Notes: a model not told the origin generated them from the sequence alone. A DNA stretch of 64,000 nt from Bradyrhizobium lablabi (GCF_018129385.1 NZ_JAFCLN010000006.1:124001-188000), one strand, 5' to 3'; shown: positions 43,295 to 51,926, counted from the stretch's first letter. Program-made: numbers and translations.

Positions 43295-44479
43295 TTACCG
43301 GCGCTGTTTCAAATCAGCAGATGCGTCCGCTTCGACCCAGGACTGCGGCCTGACCTTGTCGCCGGGCGCAAACTTCTGGAACCCTTCGACGACGACCCGG
43401 TCGCCGGACTTCAGGCCTTCGGTGACGAACCACTGGCCATCCTGGATCGAGCCGGTGCGCACTGCCTGGACCGCAACGTGGCCGTCGTCCTTGACCACAA
43501 ACACTTCGCTGCCGCCGCCGCCATTGCGCTGGATCGCCTGCTGCGGCACGGCGATGGCGTCGGTGTCGATGCCCTGCTCGATCTGCACGCGGACATACAT
43601 GCCCGGCAGCAATTCGCGCTTCGGATTGGGGAACTCGCCGCGCAACGTCACCTGCCCGGTATTGGCGTCGACCTTGGCTTCGGAGAACAGCAATTTGCCG
43701 GCCAGCGGATAGCGATCGCCGTCGTCGAGCACGAGGCGGACCTTCACCGCATCGGGCGAGATGCGGTCAAGCTCGCCGGATTCGAACGAGCGCCGCAGTT
43801 GATTCATCTCGGTCACCGACTGGGTGAAGTCGGCATAGATGGGATCGAGCTGCTGGATCGTGGCGAGACTCTGCGAGTCGTTCTGCACCACCAGCGCGCC
43901 TTCGCTGACCAGCGCCGCGCCGATGATGCCGCTGATCGGCGCACGGATGGTGGCGTAATCCAGATTCAGTTTTGCCTTTGCGACGTCGGCCTTGCGGCCC
44001 TCGACGTCGGCCTGAGCCTGACGCAAGGTTGCAACGGCTTCCTCATTCTTGGCTTCAGGCGCCGCGCGCTCCTTGAACAAGGTGCCGATGCGGTGCGCGT
44101 GCGAGGTTGCTTGTTCCAGCACGGCTTTCGCGCGCGCCAGCGCCGCTTCGCTCGACTGCACCTCGACCTCGAACGGCCGCGGATCGATTCGGTACAGGGG
44201 ATCGCCCGCCTTCACCTCGCTGCCCTGGTTGAACAGGCGCTCGACGATGATGCCGGAAACGCGCGGGCGGACCTCGGAAACGCGCGTCGGTGCGATGCGG
44301 CCCGGCAACTCACGCACCATCGAGCGGGCCCGCGGCTGGACCACTACGATGCTGACCTCGGGTTCATACGGGGTAGCCGCGGCAGTGGCCGCCGTCGGCT
44401 CGTCGCAGCCGGCCAAAAGAGGAGACAACGCAGCGAGCATCAATGCAATGATTGCCGGTTGCGCGCGATAGCCAGACAT
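43295..44479 (-). CDS. RND efflux periplasmic adaptor (MexA/AcrA type)
   Basis: A 394-residue lipoprotein-like adaptor. The N-terminus has a hydrophobic segment then LLAGCDEP, a lipobox. The lipoyl halves are LPGRIAPTRVSEVRPRVSG and LDYATIRAPISGIIG, with a coiled-coil hairpin between (LARAKAVLEQATSHAHRIG). The barrel has GDRYPLAGKLLFSEAKVD. It joins the permease to an outer-membrane channel. It is the first gene of the pump operon; a 19-base palindrome lies 160 bases upstream. Confidence 0.93.
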   Translation of the reverse strand: MSGYRAQPAIIALMLAALSPLLAGCDEPTAATAAATPYEPEVSIVVVQPRARSMVRELPGRIAPTRVSEVRPRVSGIIVERLFNQGSEVKAGDPLYRIDPRPFEVEVQSSEAALARAKAVLEQATSHAHRIGTLFKERAAPEAKNEEAVATLRQAQADVEGRKADVAKAKLNLDYATIRAPISGIIGAALVSEGALVVQNDSQSLATIQQLDPIYADFTQSVTEMNQLRRSFESGELDRISPDAVKVRLVLDDGDRYPLAGKLLFSEAKVDANTGQVTLRGEFPNPKRELLPGMYVRVQIEQGIDTDAIAVPQQAIQRNGGGGSEVFVVKDDGHVAVQAVRTGSIQDGQWFVTEGLKSGDRVVVEGFQKFAPGDKVRPQSWVEADASADLKQRR

Positions 44480-44640
44480 TGAAACGGTCGCCCCGATTCG
44501 AGTTTGATTAGGTCAACGCGAACACAAATTCACGTCGGCGCGGCTGCACGAGACCGCCACGCTCTTCTCGTTGATGAATGTAGGATAAATACACGCTGCT
44601 GCGACGCAATACGCTCACAGGGCGGCTCAATGTCACATAA

Positions 44641-44659
44641 CGCTATCAGACTGATAGCG
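44641..44659. promoter_or_regulatory. Perfect 19-bp palindrome upstream of the RND pump
   Basis: CGCTATCAG and CTGATAGCG are exact reverse complements around a central A. It lies in the 336-base gap between the adaptor start and the cyclopropane synthase stop, about 160 bases from the adaptor ATG. The form is typical of a dimeric repressor site. No regulator gene is adjacent. Otherwise this gap shows no credible gene. Confidence 0.55.
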
Positions 44660-44815
44660 CAGACGTTTTTTCGGACTCACCGGATTGTGACGGAGTTCCA
44701 AAAGGGTTCCGCGGTTGCAGGCTTTTCCCATTACGCCATTTGATTGCCCAACATGGCGTCAAGCCGCAAGAATCCGGGGCGAAACACCGGCCGAATCGAA
44801 TCAAACGTTAACGAG

Positions 44816-45841
44816 TCAAGTCGCTCTCATCCGGTAGTGGCTGACGCCCCATTCACTACCTTCGGCGTATCCAAACAGGCCGGCGGTCGCGAGGAAGAAC
44901 CAGCGCCAGCGGCGCATCCAAAGGCCGGTGTCGTGACCGTAGACCTTGCGCAGGACGGGCTCGATGGCGTCGCGATGGGCATCGAACCGGGCAAGCCAGT
45001 CCTGCGCGGTGCGCTGATAATGGGTTCCGCTCCAGCGCCATTCCTTCTCCACCAGAAACAGGTCGGAATATTGCCGGATCAGATGATGGCTCGGCATCAC
45101 CCCGCCCGTGAAAAAATGCCGTGCGATCCAGTCCTCGCCGTCGGCGCGGTTGAACAGATAGGGACCGGAGCGGTGGGTGAAGATGTGGATGAAGAAGCGG
45201 CCGTCGGGTTTCAGCCAGGAACGGATACGCGTCATCAATTCGCGCCAGTTCAGCATGTGCTCGAACATCTCGACGGCAACGATGCGGTCGAATTTCTGAC
45301 CGGGCTCGAACACATTCATGTCCGACGTGACGACGCGGAGATTGGTCAGGCCGCGCTTGTTCGCCTCGCCCTCGATATATTCGCGCTGCGCATTCGAGTT
45401 CGACACCGCAACGACCTGCGCGTGCGGAAACCAGCGGGCAACCGACAGCGACAGCGAACCCCAGCCGCAGCCGAGTTCGAGGATCGACTGGCCGTCGGCG
45501 AGATCGGCGTGCTTGATGGTCTGGCGCAACGCCTCTTCCTCGGCCTCCTGCAATGTCGAAGCCGGTTCATTGTAGAAGCAGCAGGAGTATTTGCGGTTCG
45601 GGCCGAGCACGGTCGCAAAGAACGCCGCAGGCACTTCGTAATGCTGGTCGTTGGCTTCATCGGTGTATTCGGCAATGGCGCGAGCCGCCATCTCGTCGGC
45701 GAACCAGGTATCGCTCTCGGCATTGCCTTCGGCGAGGCGCGTCGCGGTGCGCGAGCAGAGCCTGTGGATCGCCGCGCGGATGACGGCATCCGGCAGCGGT
45801 ATCCGCTCGGCAGTGCCGATGATGGTGGAGACAAAGCTCAT
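44816..45841 (-). CDS. cfa: Cyclopropane-fatty-acyl-phospholipid synthase family methyltransferase
   Basis: A 341-residue SAM-dependent enzyme. The CFA-type entry QHYEVPAAFFATVLG and YSCCFYNE is followed by the SAM-binding motif ILELGCGWGSLSLSVA. EMFEHMLNW, FFIHIFTHRSGPY and FFTGGVMPSHHLI are also conserved. It is shorter than E. coli Cfa at the N-terminus, as in the 'SAM-dependent methyltransferase, CFA-like' subgroup, so the substrate may differ. The ATG overlaps the stop of a 37-residue upstream ORF (ATGA). Confidence 0.82.
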   Translation of the reverse strand: MSFVSTIIGTAERIPLPDAVIRAAIHRLCSRTATRLAEGNAESDTWFADEMAARAIAEYTDEANDQHYEVPAAFFATVLGPNRKYSCCFYNEPASTLQEAEEEALRQTIKHADLADGQSILELGCGWGSLSLSVARWFPHAQVVAVSNSNAQREYIEGEANKRGLTNLRVVTSDMNVFEPGQKFDRIVAVEMFEHMLNWRELMTRIRSWLKPDGRFFIHIFTHRSGPYLFNRADGEDWIARHFFTGGVMPSHHLIRQYSDLFLVEKEWRWSGTHYQRTAQDWLARFDAHRDAIEPVLRKVYGHDTGLWMRRWRWFFLATAGLFGYAEGSEWGVSHYRMRAT

Positions 45842-45951
45842 ATCGCTGCTCCCTTCATGAAGACCGGCGCCAGCAGCGCTGCCCATCCCAAAGGCAAGAC
45901 CGGAAGCGATACTGCAATGGCGGCAAGGACTTCGAGATGGAGGACCGTCAT
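45838..45951 (-). CDS. Small hydrophobic ORF (37 aa) coupled to the CFA-synthase-like gene
   Basis: Reading from an ATG with GGAA five bases upstream gives MTVLHLEVLAAIAVSLPVLP and then LGWAALLAPVFMKGAAI. The whole is hydrophobic enough for one membrane helix. Its TGA overlaps the ATG of the CFA-like gene as ATGA. Both the overlap and the hydrophobic pattern argue for a real gene or a leader peptide that couples translation. No homologue was recognised. Confidence 0.45.
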   Translation of the reverse strand: MTVLHLEVLAAIAVSLPVLPLGWAALLAPVFMKGAAI

Positions 45952-46132
45952 GGAAATTCCTGACGTTTCGACCTGGCGGCGAGCAATTTTGAAAATACGC
46001 GCAAGTCAAAGCCTGATTTCAGCCAGAGGTTCCCCTTTGTCTGACGGAAAAGCGTTTCGCGCGGCCTTTTTTCCGTCCACCGCTGTGCCATATTGGCGGC
46101 CCGCACGCGCTTGGCAGGGATGACGCCGGACA

Positions 46133-47131
46133 ATGCCCCAAAATGCCTCTCCACGCTCCGCCATGGAGGTCGAACTGACCAAATTGTCCTCGCCCCGGAT
46201 TTTCCTGGTGCGGATGCTGGTATTTCTGGTGCTGTGCGCGCTGGTGACGGTGGTCCTGTACAAACAGATCATCGTCGCCTTTTTCGCCAATCCCGGCCTG
46301 AACGCGCTGATCGGCGCGGTGCTCCTGATCGGTATCATCCTGTCGTTCCGGCAGGTGGTCCGGCTTTATCCGGAAGTGGCCTGGGTCAACAGTTTCCGCG
46401 TCGCCGATCCCGGCCTTGCGGTCCATCGGCACCCGACTCTGCTGGCGCCGATGGCGGCGATCCTCGGCGGCGAACGCACCGGGCGGATGACCATCACCCA
46501 GCAAACCATGCGGCATCTGCTTGATTCCATTGCCACACGTCTCGATGAGGCGCGCGACATCTCGCGCTACATGACGGGGCTGCTGGTCTTCCTCGGCCTG
46601 CTCGGCACCTTCTGGGGCCTGATCGAAACGGTGGGCTCGGTCGGCAAGGTGATCGAGGGCCTGAAGGTCGGCGGCGATGCCGGCTCGCTGTTCGATACGC
46701 TGAAGGAAGGCCTCGCCGCGCCGCTCGGCGGCATGGGCATTTCGTTTTCGTCGTCGCTGTTCGGCCTTGCCGGCTCGCTGATCCTCGGCTTTCTCGACCT
46801 GCAATCGAGCCAGGCGCAAAACCGCTTCTATACCGACCTCGAGGATTGGCTCGCCACCACGGTGCGCAGCTATTCCGGCGAGGATACCCCCGGCGCCGGT
46901 CCCGGCCTACAGCAGGCGCTCGAGAAGCTGCGCCTTGCGGTGGAGGAAGGCGGCGCCAACCGCAACACCACGGCGGCAATGGCCAATCTCGCCGAAGCCA
47001 TTCAGGGGCTGGTCGCGCACATGCGCACCGAGCAACAGATGATCCGCGAATGGGCCGACGGCCAGGGCGAACAGAACCGCGAGATCAAAAAACTGCTGGA
47101 GCGCATCGCGCGCCAGCCCGAGAAGAGTTGA
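46133..47131 (+). CDS. MotA/TolQ/ExbB-like proton-channel protein
   Basis: A 332-residue inner-membrane protein. Two N-terminal helices (FLVRMLVFLVLCALVTVVL, LNALIGAVLLIGIILSF) are followed by a cytoplasmic segment. The two helices typical of MotA/ExbB come next (YMTGLLVFLGLLGTFWGL and APLGGMGISFSSSLFGLAGS). A cytosolic tail ends in a coiled coil. The LGLLGTFWGLIETV and GGMGISFSSS segments form the proton-path core in this family. With the downstream OmpA/MotB-type protein it should form a stator-like complex. No flagellar or Tol genes are near, so its load is unknown. Confidence 0.78.
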   Translation: MPQNASPRSAMEVELTKLSSPRIFLVRMLVFLVLCALVTVVLYKQIIVAFFANPGLNALIGAVLLIGIILSFRQVVRLYPEVAWVNSFRVADPGLAVHRHPTLLAPMAAILGGERTGRMTITQQTMRHLLDSIATRLDEARDISRYMTGLLVFLGLLGTFWGLIETVGSVGKVIEGLKVGGDAGSLFDTLKEGLAAPLGGMGISFSSSLFGLAGSLILGFLDLQSSQAQNRFYTDLEDWLATTVRSYSGEDTPGAGPGLQQALEKLRLAVEEGGANRNTTAAMANLAEAIQGLVAHMRTEQQMIREWADGQGEQNREIKKLLERIARQPEKS

Positions 47132-47132
47132 C

Positions 47133-47504
47133 ATGCTGGATCACGTCACGATCGGCATCACCGACGTCGAGCGTTCGAAGCAATTCTATGACCGGGCTTT
47201 GCATCCGCTGGGAATCACGCGGCTGTATGCGGAAGGCGAGGCGGCGGCAGGCTACGGCGTCAGACCCAAGGCGTTTTTCTGGATCGGATTGAAGGCCACC
47301 CCTCAGACGGGTGCTCACGTCGCGTTCACCGCGCTTGACCGTGCGGCCGTCGACCGATTCCATCAGGAAGCGATCGCCGCCGGCGGCCGTGACAACGGGA
47401 CACCCGGCATACGCCCGCACTATCATGCAAACTACTATGGAGCCTTTGTGCTCGACCCCGACGGTCACAATATCGAAGCGGTCTGCCACGCTCCGCCCGG
47501 ATAA
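47133..47504 (+). CDS. VOC family (glyoxalase/bleomycin-resistance-like) protein
   Basis: A 123-residue single-domain protein starting MLDHVTIGITDVERSKQFYD, then HPLGITRLYAEG and FVLDPDGHNIEAVCH. The metal-type residues His and Glu at strand ends are present. Specific chemistry cannot be assigned. It starts one base after the MotA-like stop and precedes the MotB-like gene, so all three are probably one transcript. Its presence between the two stator genes is unusual. Confidence 0.8.
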   Translation: MLDHVTIGITDVERSKQFYDRALHPLGITRLYAEGEAAAGYGVRPKAFFWIGLKATPQTGAHVAFTALDRAAVDRFHQEAIAAGGRDNGTPGIRPHYHANYYGAFVLDPDGHNIEAVCHAPPG

Positions 47505-47530
47505 TTTCAACTCAAGCGACAGAGACGCCC

Positions 47531-48559
47531 ATGGCCCTTGCCCGTGCCCGCCGCAGCGAAACCGGTCTCAACTACTGGCCGGGATTCGTCGATGCGCTAT
47601 CGACGCTGGTGCTGTCGATCGTGTTCCTGCTCACCGTGTTCCTGGTCGTGCAGTTCTTCCTGTCGCAGGAAGTCACCGGCAAGGACAAGGCGCTCGAGCA
47701 GCTCAACGCCAAAATCGCGCAGCTCAACGACCTGCTCTCGCTAGAGAAGCTCGGCAAGCTCAATCTCGAAGACACGCTTTCGCAACTCCGCGCCGGTCTC
47801 GCTTCGGCCGAGGGCGAGCGCGACCGCATCAAGGGGCTCTATGAGGGCCTCGCCGGCGCCGGCAGCGATGCCCAGGGCCGCGCCAATGAGCTGAACAAGG
47901 CACTGGAGTCCGAGAAGGGGGTGACCGCCCGCGCGCTGGCTCAGATCGAGGTGCTGAACCAGCAGATCAGCGCGTTGCGCCGCCAGCTCGCTGCGCTCGA
48001 GGAAGCACTGGAAGCATCGGAAAAACGCGACAAGGAATCGCAGGGCCGCATCGCCGATCTCGGCCAGCGGCTGAACGTCGCGCTAGCGCAGCGCGTGCAG
48101 GAATTGTCGAAATATCGCTCGGAATTCTTCGGCCGCCTGCGCGCCATTCTGGGCAACCGTCCCGATGTCCGGATTGTCGGTGACCGCTTCGTGTTTCAGT
48201 CGGAAGTGTTTTTTGATACCGGCCAGGCCCTGCTGCTGCCTGAAGGCCGCGCCGAGCTGGACAAGCTCGCGACCGCACTGATCGATCTCGACAAGCAGAT
48301 CCCGAGCGAAATCGCCTGGGTGCTGCGGGTCGACGGCCACACCGACGTGCGGCCGATCAACAGCCCGCTGTTCAAGTCGAACTGGGAATTGTCGGCCGCC
48401 CGCGCGATCTCGGTGGTGCAGTACCTGACTTCGCTCGGCGTTCCGGCGCAACGGCTGGTCGCGGCCGGCTTTGCCGAATTCCAGCCGCTCGACACCGCAC
48501 CGACGGAAGAGGCCTACAAGCGCAACCGCCGCATCGAGCTGAAGCTGACGGAACGCTAG
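47531..48559 (+). CDS. MotB/OmpA-like peptidoglycan-binding protein
   Basis: A 342-residue protein. One membrane helix lies near the N-terminus (TLVLSIVFLLTVFLVVQFFL), preceded by FVDALS; this Asp is at the place of the MotB proton-carrying Asp. A long coiled coil (residues 45-200) is followed by an OmpA domain (FFDTGQALLLPEGRAELDKL, DGHTDVRPINS and YLTSLGVPAQRLVAAGFAEF). The domain should bind peptidoglycan. It pairs with the MotA-like protein as a probable ion-driven motor or envelope-linking complex. Confidence 0.78.
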   Translation: MALARARRSETGLNYWPGFVDALSTLVLSIVFLLTVFLVVQFFLSQEVTGKDKALEQLNAKIAQLNDLLSLEKLGKLNLEDTLSQLRAGLASAEGERDRIKGLYEGLAGAGSDAQGRANELNKALESEKGVTARALAQIEVLNQQISALRRQLAALEEALEASEKRDKESQGRIADLGQRLNVALAQRVQELSKYRSEFFGRLRAILGNRPDVRIVGDRFVFQSEVFFDTGQALLLPEGRAELDKLATALIDLDKQIPSEIAWVLRVDGHTDVRPINSPLFKSNWELSAARAISVVQYLTSLGVPAQRLVAAGFAEFQPLDTAPTEEAYKRNRRIELKLTER

Positions 48560-48587
48560 GGTTGATCGGACACCTCACTCGCCAAGT

Positions 48588-48677
48588 CGTCATGGCCGGG
48601 CTTGTCCCGGCCATCCACGTCTTGCGTCAACGTTGCCAAGGAAGACGTGGATGCCCGGGACAAGCCCGGGCATGACG
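48588..48677. repeat. Inverted repeat, 'CGTCATGGCCGGG' family
   Basis: The left part CGTCATGGCCGGGCTTGTCC and right part GGACAAGCCCGGGCATGACG pair nearly end to end, with CCACGTCTTGC and ACGTGG inside. It is a longer copy of the short palindrome at 2556-2586. It runs to 12 bases before the acetyltransferase ATG. Confidence 0.75.
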
Positions 48678-48688
48678 GTCTTTTTCGC

Positions 48689-49153
48689 ATGACCGTCCCC
48701 TTCACGCTTCGTCCGTATCGCGCCGACGACGAAGACGCCGCGATCGAGCTGTGGCAGCGCACCTGGCAGCAGGCCTATCCCTCGATCGATTTCGCCGCGC
48801 GCGTCGCCTGGTGGCGCGAGCGCTGGCGCAGCGAACTGGTGCCGAAGGCGGCCATCGTGGTCGCCGAGCAGGCGGATGCGCTCGTCGGATTCGTCACGAT
48901 CGACGCCACCGGCTATCTCGACCAGCTCGTGGTCGGCCCGGAGCATTGGGGCTCGACGCTCGCGACGACTCTGGTCGACGAAGCAAAGCGCCTGTCGCCC
49001 TCCGGCGTCACGCTGCTGGTCAACAAGGACAACGCCCGCGCCATCCGTTTCTACGAGCGCAACGGATTCGTGCACGCCGGCGAGGACGTCAATCCGACGT
49101 CGGGCCGTCCGGTACTGAGGATGGCGTGGATAAGGGCTAACCGCCCGCGCTAG
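48689..49153 (+). CDS. GNAT family N-acetyltransferase
   Basis: A 154-residue acetyltransferase starting MTVPFTLRPYRADDEDAAIE. The acetyl-CoA region is somewhat divergent (DQLVVGPEHWGSTLATTLVD), followed by LLVNKDNARAIRFYERNGF, typical of GNAT motif B. The start after the repeat is preferred; a longer frame upstream reads through the palindrome. Its TAG overlaps the TAG of the convergent membrane-protein gene. Confidence 0.83.
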   Translation: MTVPFTLRPYRADDEDAAIELWQRTWQQAYPSIDFAARVAWWRERWRSELVPKAAIVVAEQADALVGFVTIDATGYLDQLVVGPEHWGSTLATTLVDEAKRLSPSGVTLLVNKDNARAIRFYERNGFVHAGEDVNPTSGRPVLRMAWIRANRPR

Positions 49154-49350
49154 ATGCGGCGGATCAGCACGCCCGCTGCCAGCAGCACATAGGCGATCGC
49201 CAGCACGTCGAACACCCGCGAGGCGTTGATCACGGGCACCGACACGTGAGCATAGCGAACGAGCAGGGCGAGAACCGCCAGAATGAACGAAATCACGAAG
49301 ATAACGACTGACGGGGGCGTCAGCGCAAAACCGCCACGGCGAAACGGCAT
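49150..49350 (-). CDS. Small two-helix membrane protein, unknown
   Basis: A 66-residue protein MPFRRGGFALTPPSVVIFVI followed by SFILAVLALLVRY, then VFDVLAIAYVLLAAGVLIRRI. Two helices are predicted. AGGAG lies upstream of the ATG. Its stop codon overlaps that of the GNAT on the opposite strand (CTAG). The function is unknown, but the same kind of small protein is frequent in the Rhizobiales. Confidence 0.6.
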   Translation of the reverse strand: MPFRRGGFALTPPSVVIFVISFILAVLALLVRYAHVSVPVINASRVFDVLAIAYVLLAAGVLIRRI

Positions 49351-49431
49351 CACCCTCTCCTGTTGCTTCACGTCCCGAAATTAGGCCAGCGATGCAACAG
49401 CCGAAAGACGATTTAGGTTCCGGCGCTCTTC

Positions 49432-49619
49432 CCTTCTCCCCTTGTGGGAGAAGGTGGCGCGGACGCAGTCCGCGACGGATGAGGGGTCTGCATCCGCGGA
49501 GAGAAACCCCTCACCCGGCCACGATGCTAACGCCATAGCCGATGCAAAGCATCGGCGTTTCTAGTAAGGACGGCGGCCAACGGCCGCCTATGCACCCTCT
49601 CCCACAAGGGGAGAGGGTG
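49432..49619. repeat. Composite inverted repeat, 'CTCTCCCACAAGGGGAGAG' family
   Basis: The ends CCTTCTCCCCTTGTGGGAGA and CTCTCCCACAAGGGGAGAGG are reverse complements over most of their length. Between them are three smaller palindromes, e.g. GGGGTTTCTC relatives, GATGCAAAGCATC and GGCGGCCAACGGCCGCC. It is typical of a bradyrhizobial multi-part repeat. It fills the gap between the small membrane protein and the ABC transporter stop. Confidence 0.7.
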
Positions 49620-49626
49620 AAGAGAT

Positions 49627-51483
49627 CTACACCCCCTCGAACTGCAACCTCGCCAGCCGCGCATATAGCCCGTTGGCTGCGACCAGTGAGGCGTGGGTGC
49701 CCTGCTCGACGATCCTGCCGTGCTCCATCACCAGGATGCGGTCGCAGGACAGCACGGTGGCGAGGCGATGCGCGATGACCAGCGTGGTGCGGTGGTACAT
49801 CAACTCTTCCAGCGCGGTCTGCACCAGGGTCTCGCTTTCGGCATCGAGCGCGGAGGTCGCCTCATCCAGCAGCAGCAGCGGCGCATCGCGCAGGATCGCG
49901 CGCGCGATCGCAATGCGCTGGCGCTGGCCGCCCGACAGTTTTACGCCGCGCTCGCCGAGTTGCGCTTCAAAACCGCCCGGCAGGCGGCGGATGAATTCGG
50001 TGGCATGGGCCAGGCCGGCCGCGCGCTCGACTTCGGCATCGCTCGCATCGGGGCGGCCGAAGCGGATGTTTTCCCGCGCGCTCGCGGCGAACACCACCGA
50101 ATCCTGCGGCACCAGCGCGATGCGCGCGCGAAGCGCTTGCGGATCGACTGAGGTGATCGGCACGCCGTCGAACGAGATCGATCCGGATTTCGGATCGTAG
50201 AAGCGCAGGAGGAGATGGAACAGCGTGCTCTTGCCGGCGCCGGAGGGGCCGACGATCGCGACCTTTTCGCCGGCCGCCACCGACAGCGATACGCCGTCGA
50301 TCGCGAGCACGTCGGGCCGGGTCGGATAAGCGAAGCTGACATTCTCGAAACCGACATTGCCGCGCGCCGGTTGCGGCAATGCGCGCGGCGCAGCGGGGGC
50401 AGCTATCGCAGGCTCGATGCGCAAAAGCTCGAACATGCGCTCGGCGGCGCCTGACGCGGCGGAGAGTTCGCTCCAGACTTCGCTGAGCTGGCCGAGGCCG
50501 GCGGCGGCGAACACCGCGTAGAGCACGAACTGGCCGAGCCGGCCGGGCGTGATGGTGCCTTCCAGCACGTCGCGCGAACCGACCCAGAGCACGATCACGA
50601 CGCTGGCGAAGACGATGAAGATGATGACAGCGGTGAGGATCGCGCGCGCCTGGTGCGACCGGCGCGCCGCGTCATAGGCCTCTTCGACTTCGCCGCCATA
50701 GCGCGCCGCCGCCATTTTCTCGCTGGTATAGGCCTGCACTGTCCGGATCGAGCCGACCAATTCGCTGACATAGGCGGCGGCCTCGCCGAGCTTGTCCTGC
50801 GCGCCGCGCGTCAGCCGGCGCACCCAGCGGCCGAACGCCACCAGCGGAATCACGATCACGGGGATCGCCAGCAGCACGAAACCGGAGAGCCGCGGGCTCG
50901 TGATCACCATCATGACGGTGGCGCCGACGAACAGCATCAGGTTACGCAGCGCGACCGAGGCGGAGGCGCCGACCGCCGACTTGATCTGGGCGCCGTCGGC
51001 GGTGAGGCGCGAGACCAGTTCGCCGCTACGCGCGGAATCGAAGAAGGACGGCGACAGCGAGACCAGGTGCGCGAACACGTCGCGCCTGAGATCCGCGACG
51101 ATGCGCTCGCCGATGGTCATGACCAGATAGAACCGCGCCGCGCTGGCGCCGGCGAGCACTGCCACCAGCGCGATCATCACGCTGAAATAGCTGTTGATCA
51201 TCGCGATGCCTTCGGGACTGAGGCCGAAGTCGACCACGCGGCGAACCGCGATCGGCACCACCAGCGTCGTGACCGCCGCGACCGTCAGCGCGATGAGCGC
51301 GAGGAAGGCGCGGCCGCGGTAGCGCGCCACATAGGGCGCGAGCGCCAGCAACGGACGCAGCCGCGCGCGGCCGGCCGCAGGCGACTGCTCCAGTTGCGTT
51401 TCGATGACGGCTTCGGCCGCCATCAAGGCGTCGCGTGGCGGCGCCTTGCCGCGTCCGTCGTCCAGTTGTTCTGCTGCGCTCAT
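49627..51483 (-). CDS. ABC exporter half-transporter, MsbA-like (membrane domain fused to ATPase)
   Basis: A 618-residue protein. Residues 50-345 form six helices of the ABC type-1 exporter fold, and residues 365-610 the ATPase. Walker A is VGPSGAGKSTLFHLL, the signature is LSGGQRQRIAIARA, Walker B is LLLLDEATSALDAES, and the H-loop is VIAHRLATV. All ATPase motifs are complete. It should work as a homodimer exporting a lipid or hydrophobic molecule. It is divergent from rpmE. Confidence 0.93.
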   Translation of the reverse strand: MSAAEQLDDGRGKAPPRDALMAAEAVIETQLEQSPAAGRARLRPLLALAPYVARYRGRAFLALIALTVAAVTTLVVPIAVRRVVDFGLSPEGIAMINSYFSVMIALVAVLAGASAARFYLVMTIGERIVADLRRDVFAHLVSLSPSFFDSARSGELVSRLTADGAQIKSAVGASASVALRNLMLFVGATVMMVITSPRLSGFVLLAIPVIVIPLVAFGRWVRRLTRGAQDKLGEAAAYVSELVGSIRTVQAYTSEKMAAARYGGEVEEAYDAARRSHQARAILTAVIIFIVFASVVIVLWVGSRDVLEGTITPGRLGQFVLYAVFAAAGLGQLSEVWSELSAASGAAERMFELLRIEPAIAAPAAPRALPQPARGNVGFENVSFAYPTRPDVLAIDGVSLSVAAGEKVAIVGPSGAGKSTLFHLLLRFYDPKSGSISFDGVPITSVDPQALRARIALVPQDSVVFAASARENIRFGRPDASDAEVERAAGLAHATEFIRRLPGGFEAQLGERGVKLSGGQRQRIAIARAILRDAPLLLLDEATSALDAESETLVQTALEELMYHRTTLVIAHRLATVLSCDRILVMEHGRIVEQGTHASLVAANGLYARLARLQFEGV

Positions 51484-51576
51484 CGGTTCCGACCGGCTTT
51501 ATCGCCACCCAGATAGGCCCGTCGGCCAGCGCTGGCAAATCCGGGCAACCCCTTAGCCGGCCAGCTCAAAGCTCGC

Positions 51577-51605
51577 TTGTTTTGCCGGGTTTCTTGCGTT
51601 ATAGA
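51577..51605 (+). promoter_or_regulatory. Candidate promoter of rpmE
   Basis: TTGTTT and TATAGA are separated by 17 bases, close to the housekeeping sigma consensus, and end about 62 bases upstream of the rpmE ATG. The prediction rests only on sequence match. Confidence 0.42.
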
Positions 51606-51667
51606 GCCGCCCAAATCCGCATCCCGAACATTTTTGAGACGGGCGCCGGCGCGCCGAAGGATAAGCC

Positions 51668-51895
51668 ATGAAAGCCGAAATTCACCCGAATTATCATATG
51701 ATTACGGTCGTCATGACCGACGGCACCGAGTACCAGACCCGCTCCACCTGGGGCAAGGAAGGCGACAAGCTGAACCTCGATATCGACCCCAAGTCGCACC
51801 CGGCCTGGACCGGCGGCTCCCAGCAGCTGCTGGATCGCGGCGGGCGTGTTTCGCGGTTCCAGAAGAAGTTTTCGGGCTTTCTCAAAAAGGACTGA
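51668..51895 (+). CDS. rpmE: 50S ribosomal protein L31, zinc-free type
   Basis: A 75-residue L31 starting [20 protein letters not shown] and including [14 protein letters not shown] and HPAWTGG. None of the CxxC cysteines of the zinc-binding form are present, so this is a C-minus paralogue that needs no zinc. It is followed 31 bases later by a strong intrinsic terminator. It is a single-gene transcript. Confidence 0.95.
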   Translation: MKAEIHPNYHMITVVMTDGTEYQTRSTWGKEGDKLNLDIDPKSHPAWTGGSQQLLDRGGRVSRFQKKFSGFLKKD

Positions 51896-51926
51896 GCCCC
51901 TTTTCTCTTTCGCGTCGTGCGAAACG

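Noticed and set aside
41162..44482. Open frame of 1106 codons on the plus strand
   Set aside because: Antisense to both RND genes, which have complete family motifs; the product is a low-complexity R/H/Q/D mix.
46133..48559. Zorya-type anti-phage system (ZorA/ZorB)
   Set aside because: MotA- and MotB-like genes are present, but there is no ZorC, ZorD or ZorE, and a VOC gene lies between them.
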